Shown: positions 24,842 through 33,664, counted from the stretch's first letter. The stretch: 64,000 bases of DNA from SVKR01 sp963649145 (GCA_963649145.1 CAVJGI010000002.1:1-64000), one strand, 5' to 3'. Notes: generated by a model from the letters alone, not told the origin. Translations and numbers: made by a program.

Positions 24842-24862
24842 AAAAAAGAAAGGCGGACGCTT
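24842..24862 (+). repeat. Left 21-base direct repeat flanking orphan gene cassette
   Basis: Identical to 25922-25942 (AAAAAAGAAAGGCGGACGCT plus T). It forms the left arm of the terminator at 24852-24880, so part of a terminator is duplicated on both sides of the 24898-25845 gene. Confidence 0.85.
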
Positions 24863-24880
24863 TCAAAAAAAGCGTCCGCC
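24852..24880. terminator. Bidirectional terminator between ribF and the orphan gene
   Basis: Ten-base stem GGCGGACGCT/AGCGTCCGCC, A-rich outside on the left and ATTCTTTT on the right. It can end ribF on the plus strand and the orphan gene on the minus strand. Confidence 0.82.
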
Positions 24881-24897
24881 ATTCTTTTCGGTTTCCG

Positions 24898-25845
24898 TCA
24901 GCTGTGGAAGGGACCGGGACCGGGCCATTTGCCGCTGCCGCCCATTTCGGCTTCGAGTTTTTCGAGCTGCTTCAGGAGGTTCATACGCACCGCCTCGTTC
25001 GGAAGGTCGGCGGCAAGGATCCCCATGCGGATCCCCTCGATGCTCAGCTCGCCCCGTCTGATCGCGTCCGCGGTCTCTTTGCCGAAGGTTAGCTCTTTGA
25101 AGCGTTCCTCCGGTGGCGTCATCTCGGTGATCTCCTCCGGTGTGTAGCCGCGGTTGCAGTACATCCGCGTCGTGTTGTGGAACGCGGTGAAAAGGTCGAC
25201 AAACATTTTCATGGCGTTCTTGGACTTCATCCGGACGCCATACGCATCCAGAGCGTCGATGACCTCCTCCATCGCGGAGACCGTGACGTCGTTCACGATG
25301 CAAAGGAACTCGTAAAGAAGCGCGTTTGCGCTCACCTCGCTCAGACCGCCGCGCTCTGTCAGGAAGAGGAAAAGCCTGCGGCGCGCCGGGGTGTTCTCGC
25401 AGCAAAAGGGGTCGGCATATTCCAGAAAATCCTTTTTTTCCGGCACATAATAGGGCTTGCCCTGCTGAAGACTCTTTGTCTCGTAAATCAGCTCCCCGTC
25501 CTCGTCGAACAGCACATAGTTTATGATCTCGCGGTCAAGCGGCTTCGTGGGCTTTCCGTCGTCATAGAGCTCGTCATCGCCGAGGATGGAGTAGCACTCG
25601 CACTCATGCCGCGCGATCTCCGCAAAGGCGAGGAACTCCTCCTCCGTTACCAGCTTGGGGCTATAGGAGAAAACGATCTCCTTTGCCTTGCGCAGCGGGA
25701 TGATGCCGTAGAGATTTGCCATCGCGTTGAAATATTTGCGGAGGAGCCGCGAGGTCGTGTCCTTCAGCGGGATCTCCCGGTAAAGCGCGTTCAGCTGCCT
25801 GCGGGAATACTCCTGCGGGAATTCGTAATCTTTGTCCTTTGCCAT
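24898..25845 (-). CDS. Unknown 315-residue helical protein
   Basis: A soluble, acidic, largely helical protein that I do not recognise. Noticeable segments are an early MANLYGIIPLRKAKEIVFSY, a central DFLEYADPFCCENTPARR, and FHNTTRMYCNRGYTPEEI. The last resembles helical proteins that carry SEC-C-type ends, although no SEC-C Cys/His cluster is present. The start is ATG 25845 after AGAGGAGG; a longer in-frame start at 25884 would fall in the promoter's -10. The gene has its own promoter and terminator and is bracketed by 21-base direct repeats, so it behaves like an inserted one-gene cassette. Confidence 0.75.
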   Translation of the reverse strand: MAKDKDYEFPQEYSRRQLNALYREIPLKDTTSRLLRKYFNAMANLYGIIPLRKAKEIVFSYSPKLVTEEEFLAFAEIARHECECYSILGDDELYDDGKPTKPLDREIINYVLFDEDGELIYETKSLQQGKPYYVPEKKDFLEYADPFCCENTPARRRLFLFLTERGGLSEVSANALLYEFLCIVNDVTVSAMEEVIDALDAYGVRMKSKNAMKMFVDLFTAFHNTTRMYCNRGYTPEEITEMTPPEERFKELTFGKETADAIRRGELSIEGIRMGILAADLPNEAVRMNLLKQLEKLEAEMGGSGKWPGPGPFHS

Positions 25846-25882
25846 GTCGCTTCCTCCTCTGAATAATTGCGATCTCTTTGCC

Positions 25883-25911
25883 ATTCTAACGTGGATCGCG
25901 CTTCAAGTCAA
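25883..25911 (-). promoter_or_regulatory. Promoter of the orphan gene
   Basis: On the minus strand, TTGACT and TAGAAT are separated by exactly 17 bases, 38 bases before ATG 25845. Confidence 0.78.
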
Positions 25912-25921
25912 GCGGAACGGC

Positions 25922-25942
25922 AAAAAAGAAAGGCGGACGCTT
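25922..25942 (+). repeat. Right 21-base direct repeat flanking orphan gene cassette
   Basis: Identical to 24842-24862, exactly 1080 bases away. It forms the left arm of the terminator at 25929-25959. Confidence 0.85.
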
Positions 25943-25962
25943 ACTTTGCGTTCGCCTTTTTG
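25929..25962 (-). terminator. Terminator for feoAB
   Basis: Twelve-position stem AAAGGCGGACGC/GCGTTCGCCTTT with one mismatch. On the minus strand the stem is followed by CTTTCTTTTTT. It lies about 140 bases beyond the feoAB stop; the interval 25963-26098 shows no gene. Confidence 0.7.
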
Positions 25963-26098
25963 AAATTTTTGCGCCCTTCTTTTTCTCTCAGGCGCGCGTT
26001 GGGCTCTCTTTTGTGTCTCGCCGGAGCCCCGGCTCGATCGTAGCTTAGCACAGATCGCGGTGGGGCGCAAGTGTAAAATCTGGGAAAGTGCCACGCTG

Positions 26099-28456
26099 TC
26101 AAAGCAGCGTCCCGACCGCGTGGACAGCTGCGGCGCAGAGCCACGCCAAGACGCACTGGAACACCACGACGAGCGCCGCCCAGCGTCCGCCCAGCTCGCG
26201 CCGGATGGCGGCGACGGCGGCGACGCAGGGGGTGTAGAGCAGGCAGAACACGAGCAGCGCCGCGGCGGAAAGCGGCGTCAGGATGCTCGTCACCGCCGCC
26301 CCGCCCAGCAGGACCGTCAGCGTTGAGACAACGCTCTCCTTCGCCATAAAGCCCGCGGCAAGCGCCGTCACGATGCGCCAGTCGCCGAAGCCGAGCGGCG
26401 CGAACACCGGGGAGAGGAAGCCCGCGATGACGGCGAGGATGGAGTCCTTCGCGTCCGAAACGACGTTTAAGCGGAAATCAAAGGTCTGGAGGAACCAGAC
26501 GACGATGGAGGCGAGGAAAATGACCGTGAACGCGCGCTGAAGAAAATCGCGCGCCTTGTCCCAGAGCAGATGGGCGACGTTGCCGAGCCCCGGCAGACGG
26601 TAATTCGGCAGCTCCATCACGAAGGGGACCGCCTCGCCCTTGAAGAGCGTGTTCTTCGATGCGAGTGCGACGAGAACTCCGACTAAGATCCCCAGCAGAT
26701 AGAGCGCGAGCATCACGAGCCCGCCGCGGCCGGGGAAGAACGCCGCCGTGAAAAACCCGTAGATCGGAAGCTTGGCGGTGCAGGACATAAACGGCGTCAG
26801 CACGATCGTCATGCGACGGTCCCGCGCGCTCGGCAGCGTGCGGCTCGCCATGACGCCCGGCACCGTGCAGCCGAAGCCGATGAGCATCGGCACGATGCTG
26901 CGCCCGGAGAGTCCGAGGCGGCGCAGCAGCTTATCCATGACGAAGGCGATGCGCGCCATGTATCCGCTGTCTTCGAGCATAGAGAGGAAGAAAAACAGCA
27001 CGACGATGATCGGAATGAAGCTCAGCACGCTCCCGACGCCTCCGAAAATGCCGTCTATGACGAGCGAGTGGATGACGGGGTTGACGTTCGCCTCAGCAAG
27101 CGCGCCGTCCGTGAGCGCGGTCAGCGCGTCGATCCCGCGGGCGAGCAGGTTTTGCAGCGCCGCGCCGACAACGTTGAAGGTGAGGTAAAACACCAGCGCC
27201 ATGATCGCGATAAACGCCGGGATCGCGGTGTATTTCCCGGTCAGGACCCGGTCGATCCTGCGGCTGCGGATATGCTCGCGGCTCTCCCGCGGGCGGACGA
27301 CCGTGCGCGAGCAGAGACGCCCGATAAAGTCAAAGCGCATGTCCGCGATCGCCGCGGCGCGGTCGAGCCCGCGCTCGGACTCCATCTGAACGACGATATG
27401 CTCCACCATCTCGCGCTCGTTTTCGCTCAGCCGCAGCGCCTCCGTGACGAGCGCGTCACCCTCGACGAGCTTGCTCGCGGCGAAGCGCAGCGGCAGCCCC
27501 GCCGCAGCAGCGTGGTCTTCGATAAGGTGCATAATGCCGTGGAGACAGCGGTGGACAGCGCCGCCGTGGGCATTTTCGTCGCAGAAATCGACGCGCCCCG
27601 GCTTTTCCTGATAGCGGGCGATGTGGATCGCGTGGCGCACGAGCTCGTCGATGCCCTCGTCCCGCGCGGCGGAGATGGGCACGACCGGCACGCCGAGCAT
27701 TGCCTCCATCTCGTTGATGCGGATCGTGCCGCCGTTGCCGCGCACCTCGTCCATCATGTTCAGCGCGAGCACGACCGGCGTGTCCAGCTCCATCAGCTGC
27801 ATCGTGAGGTAGAGATTGCGCTCAATGTTTGTCGCGTCGGCGATGTTGATGATGCAGCGCGGCTTTTCCTCCAGAATGAACTGGCGCGAAACGATCTCCT
27901 CCGCCGAGTAAGGCGAGAGGGAATAAATGCCGGGCAGGTCCGTGACGAGCGTGTGCGCGTGTCCGCGGATGGCGCCGGATTTGCGGTCCACGGTGACGCC
28001 GGGGAAGTTGCCGACATGCTGGTTCGAGCCCGTGAGGGCATTGAAAAGCGTCGTCTTGCCGCAGTTCTGGTTTCCGGCGAGGGCGAAGGTCAGCAGCGCG
28101 TCCTCCGGCAGCGCCGTGCCTTCGGATTTTGTGTGATAGCGCCCCTCCTCGCCGAGACCGGGGTGCTCCGCGTCATGCGGGTGCTCGCGCTGAGGATAGT
28201 CGCGGTGCGCGCTCTGCGGGCGCTCCACGGCGCTCAGGGGCTCGATCCCGATCTCCGCCGCGTCTGCGAGGCGCAGCGTCAGCTCATAGCCGTGGATGCG
28301 AAGCTCCATCGGGTCGCCCATCGGCGCGAGCTTCATCAGCTTCACCCGCGCGCCGGGGATGACGCCCATATCGAGAAAATGCTGCCGCAGCGCACCCTCG
28401 CCGCCGACAGAAAGGATTTGCGCCACCTCGCCGGGGCGCAGCTGGTCCAAGGTCAT
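26099..28456 (-). CDS. feoB: FeoA-FeoB fusion ferrous iron transporter
   Basis: A 785-residue fusion of the small FeoA SH3-like domain (about residues 1-75), a His/Pro-rich linker (about 76-112, HPHDAEHPG), and FeoB. The G-protein domain has GNQNCGKTTLFN, DLPGIYSLSPYS and NMMD, followed by the helical GDI-like domain. The membrane part holds two Gate regions with GCTVPGVMASR and LLYTPCVAAVAA, whose Cys are proposed to line the Fe(II) path. It imports ferrous iron, suited to anaerobic gut life. GAGAGGA precedes the ATG, and a dyad operator and promoter lie upstream. No feoC is present. Confidence 0.95.
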   Translation of the reverse strand: MTLDQLRPGEVAQILSVGGEGALRQHFLDMGVIPGARVKLMKLAPMGDPMELRIHGYELTLRLADAAEIGIEPLSAVERPQSAHRDYPQREHPHDAEHPGLGEEGRYHTKSEGTALPEDALLTFALAGNQNCGKTTLFNALTGSNQHVGNFPGVTVDRKSGAIRGHAHTLVTDLPGIYSLSPYSAEEIVSRQFILEEKPRCIINIADATNIERNLYLTMQLMELDTPVVLALNMMDEVRGNGGTIRINEMEAMLGVPVVPISAARDEGIDELVRHAIHIARYQEKPGRVDFCDENAHGGAVHRCLHGIMHLIEDHAAAAGLPLRFAASKLVEGDALVTEALRLSENEREMVEHIVVQMESERGLDRAAAIADMRFDFIGRLCSRTVVRPRESREHIRSRRIDRVLTGKYTAIPAFIAIMALVFYLTFNVVGAALQNLLARGIDALTALTDGALAEANVNPVIHSLVIDGIFGGVGSVLSFIPIIVVLFFFLSMLEDSGYMARIAFVMDKLLRRLGLSGRSIVPMLIGFGCTVPGVMASRTLPSARDRRMTIVLTPFMSCTAKLPIYGFFTAAFFPGRGGLVMLALYLLGILVGVLVALASKNTLFKGEAVPFVMELPNYRLPGLGNVAHLLWDKARDFLQRAFTVIFLASIVVWFLQTFDFRLNVVSDAKDSILAVIAGFLSPVFAPLGFGDWRIVTALAAGFMAKESVVSTLTVLLGGAAVTSILTPLSAAALLVFCLLYTPCVAAVAAIRRELGGRWAALVVVFQCVLAWLCAAAVHAVGTLL

Positions 28457-28476
28457 GCGTGTTTCCTCTCTCTATG

Positions 28477-28494
28477 TGTTAGTTCTGACTAACA
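28477..28494. promoter_or_regulatory. Dyad operator candidate of feoAB
   Basis: Perfect inverted repeat TGTTAGT-TCTG-ACTAACA in the feoAB leader, 21 bases before the start codon and just downstream of the predicted promoter. The TTAG/CTAA half-sites recall DtxR/IdeR/MntR-family iron or manganese operators. A metal-dependent repressor is inferred; none is encoded in the window. Confidence 0.55.
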
Positions 28495-28495
28495 A

Positions 28496-28531
28496 AAAGC
28501 TGCCGCCATGATAAACCATGGCGGCAGCTTT
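28496..28531 (-). terminator. Terminator of the DHHW/MBOAT operon
   Basis: Perfect 15-base stem AAAGCTGCCGCCATG/CATGGCGGCAGCTTT with a six-base loop, T-ended on the minus strand (GCTTTTTG). It lies 45 bases beyond the stop of the DHHW gene. Confidence 0.85.
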
Positions 28532-28536
28532 GTCAA
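28508..28536 (-). promoter_or_regulatory. feoAB promoter embedded in a terminator hairpin
   Basis: On the minus strand TTGACA (28536-28531) and TATCAT (28513-28508) have a 17-base spacer made of the hairpin's own arm. The -35 lies at the edge and the -10 in the loop of the terminator at 28496-28531. Confidence 0.6.
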
Positions 28537-28575
28537 CGGGAAACGCGCGGATTTTCAGCGGGGCGAGGGAGGGCG

Positions 28576-29694
28576 TCAATACCCCGCGAGGAACAGATTA
28601 TTGTCCTCGGCGAAGTTTTTGACGCTGTAGCACACAAGCACGGCGTCGATGTCGTGCTCGGCGGCATAGGCTTTTATGCTGCTGCGGTAATAGCGAAGGT
28701 CCAGAATGTGGAGCTCGGAGAAGTGGGCGGTCAGGTAGGGGCTCAGCGTGTCCATATAGGAGTCGCGAAGGATGAGCAGGCGCGGCGCGTCGGTGTGCTC
28801 CGTCGCGACGGTCAGCAGCGGGGTGTTGCCGCCGTAGAAATAAGAATATTTGTCCTTCACGGCGAGGAAGCTCTCGTCATACATCTTGCCCGGAACGGCG
28901 GCGCCCTGCGGGTAGTTCGTGACGGTGACGCCCGTGTCCGGGACGAAGGTGCTGATGCTGTCCGGCTTCACCCACGAAAAGCCGGAGCTGGAATAGGTCG
29001 TGCCGTAAAACTCCTCGCTGACGACGGTCTCGCTGTAATCGCCGAGCGGTACGGCGTCGAAGCCCATCGCGTCGGCGAGGGCGGCATAGCCGTAATAAGC
29101 GCCGAGCGTGGTCCAGTGGTGGTCCGTGCGGAAGAAGATGGGCTCATCGCGGTGGGCGGCGAGCGCGGAGGCAATGTCCACAGTCTGCGCCGTGACGTAG
29201 TTATAGGCGTAGTCGATGGTGTCCAGCTGGCTGTCGTTCGGCGCACCGTCCGGCAGCAGATCGCGGTCGATCTCCGCCGCGGAGGGGATGAGCGCGAAAT
29301 AGACGGGGACGTCCACATTCTCCGCGAGGGCGTTCACGGCGTCCAGATTAAAATCCAGATCGTCCTGCGCGGGCGCGGTGTAGGGCTCCAGCAGCGTTTC
29401 GCCCTCGCAGAGATAAATGCCGTTGTTCGCGTCCTTCCCGGCGGCGAGCTCCGCGCCGGCTTTCAGCGTCGTCCACCCGTCGCGCAGGGGGAACTGGTCG
29501 GTGATGAAGTCCTCGTAAGCGGTCGTGAATTTGCCGGAGAAGAGGGCGGAGAAGGTGAATTTCGGCTCGGTCTGGAGCGCGCGGTTCTCGCGCTCGGAGA
29601 AGCTCTTTTTCGGGAGAACGAGCCCCAGCACGAACAGCACGCCGATAAAGACGAGAAACAGCACGGTCTGGACAATAGCGGCTTTCTTTTTCAT
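28576..29694 (-). CDS. DHHW family exported protein, partner of the MBOAT acyltransferase
   Basis: A 372-residue protein with an N-terminal signal anchor (about residues 8-28) and an exported SGNH-hydrolase-like domain. It carries the family-naming segment FFRTDHHWTTLGAYYGYAAL and a late LLILRDSYMDTLSPYL resembling the SGNH/AlgX serine block. Proteins of this type sit beside AlgI-like MBOAT transferases and transfer acyl groups to surface polysaccharides. The MBOAT gene ends only 17 bases upstream; AAGGAGG precedes this ATG. The acceptor polymer is unknown. A terminator follows. Confidence 0.85.
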   Translation of the reverse strand: MKKKAAIVQTVLFLVFIGVLFVLGLVLPKKSFSERENRALQTEPKFTFSALFSGKFTTAYEDFITDQFPLRDGWTTLKAGAELAAGKDANNGIYLCEGETLLEPYTAPAQDDLDFNLDAVNALAENVDVPVYFALIPSAAEIDRDLLPDGAPNDSQLDTIDYAYNYVTAQTVDIASALAAHRDEPIFFRTDHHWTTLGAYYGYAALADAMGFDAVPLGDYSETVVSEEFYGTTYSSSGFSWVKPDSISTFVPDTGVTVTNYPQGAAVPGKMYDESFLAVKDKYSYFYGGNTPLLTVATEHTDAPRLLILRDSYMDTLSPYLTAHFSELHILDLRYYRSSIKAYAAEHDIDAVLVCYSVKNFAEDNNLFLAGY

Positions 29695-29711
29695 TCCTGC
29701 TTGCCCTCCTT

Positions 29712-31106
29712 TCAGAAGCGGAAATAGAGAAACGGGTTATACGTCGCGTCCACGAGATACGCCGTGGAGAGAATGAGCACCGCGGCGATCATCACGGGCG
29801 TCAGCGCGGCGCGGACGCGCTCGCTGAGGCGGTCGTAGAGCCGCTTTCCGAGCGGCAGACAGGCGACGATCGCGACGACGAAGATCACGGCGTAGTTGCG
29901 CAGGTAAAAGAGGTCCTGCGCGCTCCAGAGCCCGGCTCCGCCGCCGAACATCGCGCGGTAATAGCCGAAGGCGGCGCTCATGCTCGGCAGGTCGAACATG
30001 ACCCAGCCGCAGACGGCGACGACAAGGGCGTAGACCGTCGCGAGGACGGGGACTTTTTTGAGCGGCTTTAAGAGGAACAGCTTTTCCAGCATCAGGAACA
30101 GCGCGTAATAAAGCCCCCAGCAGAGGAAGGTCCAGTTCGCGCCGTGCCAGAAGCCTGTGAGCGCCCAGACGATCAGAATGTTCAGCATTTGCCGCGCCAT
30201 CCCCTTGCGGTTGCCGCCGAGGGGAATATAAACATAGTCGCGGAACCATGTGCCGAGACTGATATGCCAGCGCCGCCAGAATTCCGTTACGGAGCGGGAG
30301 ATATAGGGGTAATCGAAGTTTTCAAGGAACTCAAAGCCCAGCATCCTGCCGAGGCCGATCGCCATGTCGGAGTAGCCGGAGAAGTCAAAGTAAATTTGCA
30401 GCGAGAAGGCGAGGATGCCCATCCAAGAGCCCAGCACGGTCAGCTCCGCGCCGGAGGCGGCGGAGTAAACGTCCCAGAGCGCGCCGATGTTGTTCGCGAT
30501 GAGCACCTTTTTGCCGAGACCGACAATGAAGCGCCGCACGCCGGAGGCGAACTGGTCCACGCTGTTCGCGCGGAAGCCGAGCTGGCCGGCGACATCTTTA
30601 TAGCGCACGATGGGACCGGCGATGAGCTGGGGGAAGAGCGCCACAAAGGTGCCGAAGGAGATGAAGCTGCGCTGAAGCTCCGCGTCGCCGCGGTAAACGT
30701 CGATGGGGTAGCTCATCGTCTGGAAGGTGTAGAACGAAATGCCGATCGGCAGCGTCAGCCCAAGCGTTGCGATATGGACGCCGGGAATGCGGCTGAGCGT
30801 TGCGGCGAAGAGGTCGTAATACTTGAAAAAGCCGAGCAGCGCGAGGTTCACCACAACGTCCGCCGTGAGCCACGCCTTCGCGCGGCGGCGGTCGGTGTGC
30901 TTATACTTCTCCACGAGGAAGCCCGCGGCGAAGTTGATCGCCATGGAAAACACCATCAGCAGCACATAGACCGGCTCGCCCCAGCCGTAAAACACGAGGT
31001 TCACGGCAAAGAGCCAGACGTTGCGCCAGCGTGTCGGGACAAAATAATAGACCGCCAGCACGACCGGCAGGTATTGGAACATGAAAAGCAGGCTGGAAAA
31101 GACCAT
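29712..31106 (-). CDS. AlgI-like MBOAT O-acyltransferase
   Basis: A 464-residue membrane-bound O-acyltransferase with about ten to twelve membrane segments. Key blocks are the family's WRRWHISLGTWFRDYVYIPLGG and the catalytic-His segment LTGFWHGANWTF. By analogy with AlgI/PatA/DltB it moves acyl groups across the membrane to the exported DHHW partner encoded next, decorating a cell-surface glycan. It forms a two-gene minus-strand operon with that partner. No glycan-synthesis genes are adjacent, so the target cannot be named. Confidence 0.9.
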   Translation of the reverse strand: MVFSSLLFMFQYLPVVLAVYYFVPTRWRNVWLFAVNLVFYGWGEPVYVLLMVFSMAINFAAGFLVEKYKHTDRRRAKAWLTADVVVNLALLGFFKYYDLFAATLSRIPGVHIATLGLTLPIGISFYTFQTMSYPIDVYRGDAELQRSFISFGTFVALFPQLIAGPIVRYKDVAGQLGFRANSVDQFASGVRRFIVGLGKKVLIANNIGALWDVYSAASGAELTVLGSWMGILAFSLQIYFDFSGYSDMAIGLGRMLGFEFLENFDYPYISRSVTEFWRRWHISLGTWFRDYVYIPLGGNRKGMARQMLNILIVWALTGFWHGANWTFLCWGLYYALFLMLEKLFLLKPLKKVPVLATVYALVVAVCGWVMFDLPSMSAAFGYYRAMFGGGAGLWSAQDLFYLRNYAVIFVVAIVACLPLGKRLYDRLSERVRAALTPVMIAAVLILSTAYLVDATYNPFLYFRF

Positions 31107-31139
31107 GAGCGGCGTTTCTCCTTGGTTTTCTTCGGATTA

Positions 31140-32165
31140 TCAGTCGTCTTCGTCCGGCGTGTCCGCGGCGGGACGGTCCGGGCGGAAATCGCCGAGCGGG
31201 TTCGCGCTCGCGGCGGAGCGGAGCTCGCTGCTGTCGACGTGGGTGTAGATCTGGGTGGTGTTGAGGTTTTCGTGCCCCAGCAGCTCCTGAAGCGTGCGGA
31301 CGTCGACGCCGTTTTGCAGCATCAGCGTCGCCGCCGTGTGGCGCAGCTTGTGGGCGGAATACTTGTCCGCGTCCAGCCCGGCGCGCAGGAGGCTTTTTTT
31401 GACCATGCTGTGGACCGCCTCGCGGCTGAGCCGCCCGTGGCGCGCGGAGAGAAAGAGCGCATTGCTCCGTGCCCCGGCGGTCGGGCGGACGAGCAGGTAG
31501 TCGTTGATGGCGGCGGCGGTGGCGTCATTCAAATAGACGACTCGCTCCTTGCCGCCCTTGCCGAACACGCGGAGATTATCGCTGCGCACGTCGGCGAGGT
31601 TCAGCCCCACGATCTCCGAAATGCGGAGACCGCAGTTTAGGAAGATACATAGAATGCAGTAGTCCCGCTCGCGGAAGCGTCCGTCCACGGCGGAGAGGAG
31701 CTGGCGGCTCTCCTCCAGCGTGAGGTAGCGGGGGAGGGCTTTCGGGATCTTCGGCGAGTCGAGGTCCTGCACGGGGTTTTCCTTCAGGAGCTTCGCCTTG
31801 CTCGTGAGATATTTATAAAAGCTCTTGATGGACGCGATCTTACGCGCGCGGCTCGCCGCGCCGATGCCGTAGCTCGTCTCGCGGCTATGCTGGTTGCGCA
31901 CGCGGTCGCGGCTTAAAAACGAAAGGAACGCATACACTTCCGAGAGCGTCACCGAGCCGACAAAATCGAGGTCCACGTCCGCAATGTCGATCTCCTCGAT
32001 GTCCGTTCCCGCGGGAACGACGCCGCGGCTTAGCTTCAGATAGCGGAAAAAGGTCCGCAGGTCGAGGAAGTATTCGTCCACGGTGTTCTTCGAGTGCCCG
32101 CGGATGGTCTCGTGATAGGTGAGGAAGTCCTGTAAAATTTTCGGTGTTCCGGCTCTGTAGTCCAT
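31140..32165 (-). CDS. Tyrosine recombinase, XerC/XerD type
   Basis: A 341-residue tyrosine recombinase. The N-terminal SAM-like domain (about 1-100) binds the core site, and the catalytic domain has all expected residues: Arg in NCGLRISEIVGL, Lys in FGKGGKERVV, HxxR in SAHKLRHTAATLML, His in LLGHENLNTTQIYTH and the nucleophile Tyr in QIYTHVD. ATG 32165 follows AGAGG; an in-frame GTG at 32198 lacks a ribosome site. Length and housekeeping setting fit the Xer chromosome-dimer resolution type rather than a phage integrase, and no att sites or element genes lie beside it. Confidence 0.85.
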   Translation of the reverse strand: MDYRAGTPKILQDFLTYHETIRGHSKNTVDEYFLDLRTFFRYLKLSRGVVPAGTDIEEIDIADVDLDFVGSVTLSEVYAFLSFLSRDRVRNQHSRETSYGIGAASRARKIASIKSFYKYLTSKAKLLKENPVQDLDSPKIPKALPRYLTLEESRQLLSAVDGRFRERDYCILCIFLNCGLRISEIVGLNLADVRSDNLRVFGKGGKERVVYLNDATAAAINDYLLVRPTAGARSNALFLSARHGRLSREAVHSMVKKSLLRAGLDADKYSAHKLRHTAATLMLQNGVDVRTLQELLGHENLNTTQIYTHVDSSELRSAASANPLGDFRPDRPAADTPDEDD

Positions 32166-32280
32166 CAAACGCGCCTCTTTGTTCCGTAGCTTTTCCACAA
32201 ACCAGCGCCGCCAGCGGCGCAGGGTATTTTTATCATTTTAACCGTTTTTTCCGCTTTCGTCAACATTGCAAAAATAATTC

Positions 32281-32309
32281 TATCTTTTTTGTCGAAAAGG
32301 TGGTATAGT
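32281..32309 (+). promoter_or_regulatory. Extended -10 promoter of the aminotransferase gene
   Basis: TGG-TATAGT extended -10 at 32301-32309 with only a weak -35 (TATCTT) 17 bases upstream, 40 bases before the start. Confidence 0.5.
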
Positions 32310-32348
32310 ATCAGCATTCACTTCGTTTTTCCAAAGGAGGCAAACGCT

Positions 32349-33563
32349 ATGAGCATCCAGATGGCTGCCCGTATGGAGCAGGTCCATTCCGATATCCGCG
32401 GTCCCATTTTTGTTGAGGCGAACCGCATGGCTGCGGAGGGGACGCCGATCCTGAAGCTGAACACCGGCAACCCGGCGACCTTCGGCTTTCCGATGCCGGA
32501 GAGCGTTCGCGGCGCGCTGGAGAAAAATCTCGATAAGGCGGTCGCTTACTGCGACTTAAAAGGCATGCCGGAGGCGCGCCGCGCCATCTGCGACTATCAT
32601 CTCTCCCGCGGCGTGCAGGGCATCACGCCGGAGAGCATCTTCATCGGCAACGGCGTCAGCGAGATCGCGACGATGATCTCGACCGCGCTCTTCGACTACG
32701 GCGACGAGATCCTGATCCCGACGCCGAGCTACTCGCTCTGGACCAACGTCGCCTACATCACGGGCAGCAAGCCCGTGCTCTACCGCTGCGATGAGCAAAG
32801 CGGCTGGTATCCCGACGTGGCGGACATCCGACGCAAGATCACGCCGAAGACCAAGGCGATTTTGCTCATCAACCCCAATAACCCCACCGGCGCGGTCTAT
32901 CCGCTGGAGGTCCTGCTCGACATCATCAAGCTCGCGTGGGAGCGCGATCTCGTCATCATCTCCGACGAGATCTATGACCGCCTCGTGATGGATGGGCTCA
33001 CGACCTATTCCACCGCCGCGCTCGCGCCGGAGCTGCCGGTCATCACCTGCAACGGGCTCAGCAAGAGCCACATTATCTGCGGCTTCCGCTGCGGCTGGAT
33101 GTGCGTCTCCGGTCCGGAGAGCTTCACAAAGCCGATGATCGAGGCGGTGCAGAAGCTCGCCGCCATGCGTCTTTGCGGCAACGCGCTGACCCAGCTCGTC
33201 ATCCCCGCCGCGCTCGCCGACAGCGCGAGCACGCAGGCGATGCTCGTCCCCGGCGGCAGACTCTATGAGCAGCGCGAGGCGACCTGCCGCGCACTCGATG
33301 AGATCCCCGGCATTACTTACGTGAAAAACCACGCCGCGTTCTACCTCTTCCCGCGTGTCGACGCCGCGAAGTTCCACATCACGAGTGACAAGCAGTTCGC
33401 GATGGATGTCCTCCACGCGACGCACATTCTTTTCGTCCCCGGCAGCGGCTTCGACTGGGCAGAGCCGGACCACTTCCGCCTCGTCATGCTCCCGCAGCCG
33501 GAGATCATGGCCAAGGCGATGGGGGACATCGGAAAATTCCTCGAAACCTATCAGCAGGCGTAA
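32349..33563 (+). CDS. PLP-dependent aminotransferase, AlaT-like
   Basis: A 404-residue class I/II aminotransferase. The start PIFVEANRMAAEGTPILKLNTGNPATFGF and the substrate loop resemble AlaT/aspartate aminotransferase-like enzymes that form alanine from pyruvate and glutamate. PLP sites seen are INPNNPTGAVYP, ISDEIYDRLV and the lysine in NGLSKSHIICGFRCGW. ATG 32349 follows AAAGGAGG; the in-frame ATG at 32289 lies within the promoter. Single-gene unit, divergent from the recombinase gene and ending before a hairpin. The amino-acid substrate is inferred. Confidence 0.85.
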   Translation: MSIQMAARMEQVHSDIRGPIFVEANRMAAEGTPILKLNTGNPATFGFPMPESVRGALEKNLDKAVAYCDLKGMPEARRAICDYHLSRGVQGITPESIFIGNGVSEIATMISTALFDYGDEILIPTPSYSLWTNVAYITGSKPVLYRCDEQSGWYPDVADIRRKITPKTKAILLINPNNPTGAVYPLEVLLDIIKLAWERDLVIISDEIYDRLVMDGLTTYSTAALAPELPVITCNGLSKSHIICGFRCGWMCVSGPESFTKPMIEAVQKLAAMRLCGNALTQLVIPAALADSASTQAMLVPGGRLYEQREATCRALDEIPGITYVKNHAAFYLFPRVDAAKFHITSDKQFAMDVLHATHILFVPGSGFDWAEPDHFRLVMLPQPEIMAKAMGDIGKFLETYQQA

Positions 33564-33580
33564 AAACCGCCGCTCATCCC

Positions 33581-33610
33581 GCGTCTGCCGGAACTTTTTT
33601 CGGCAGACGC
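33581..33610 (+). terminator. Hairpin after the aminotransferase gene
   Basis: Perfect ten-base stem GCGTCTGCCG/CGGCAGACGC with a T-rich loop. The T-run is in the loop and not after the stem, so termination is uncertain. Confidence 0.5.
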
Positions 33611-33632
33611 GGCGAAAAACGCAAATTCGGCG

Positions 33633-33664
33633 TTGACATTTCCTGCCGATTGTGCTAATATAAT
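33633..33664 (+). promoter_or_regulatory. Promoter of the first tRNA-Ser gene
   Basis: TTGACA at 33633 with TAATAT 17 bases later, overlapping TATAAT at 33659; 35 bases before the tRNA. Confidence 0.65.

Noticed and set aside
31140..32165. Tyrosine recombinase as integrase of a genomic island
   Set aside because: No element genes, att repeats or tRNA junction lie beside it. Its size and motifs fit the Xer housekeeping type.
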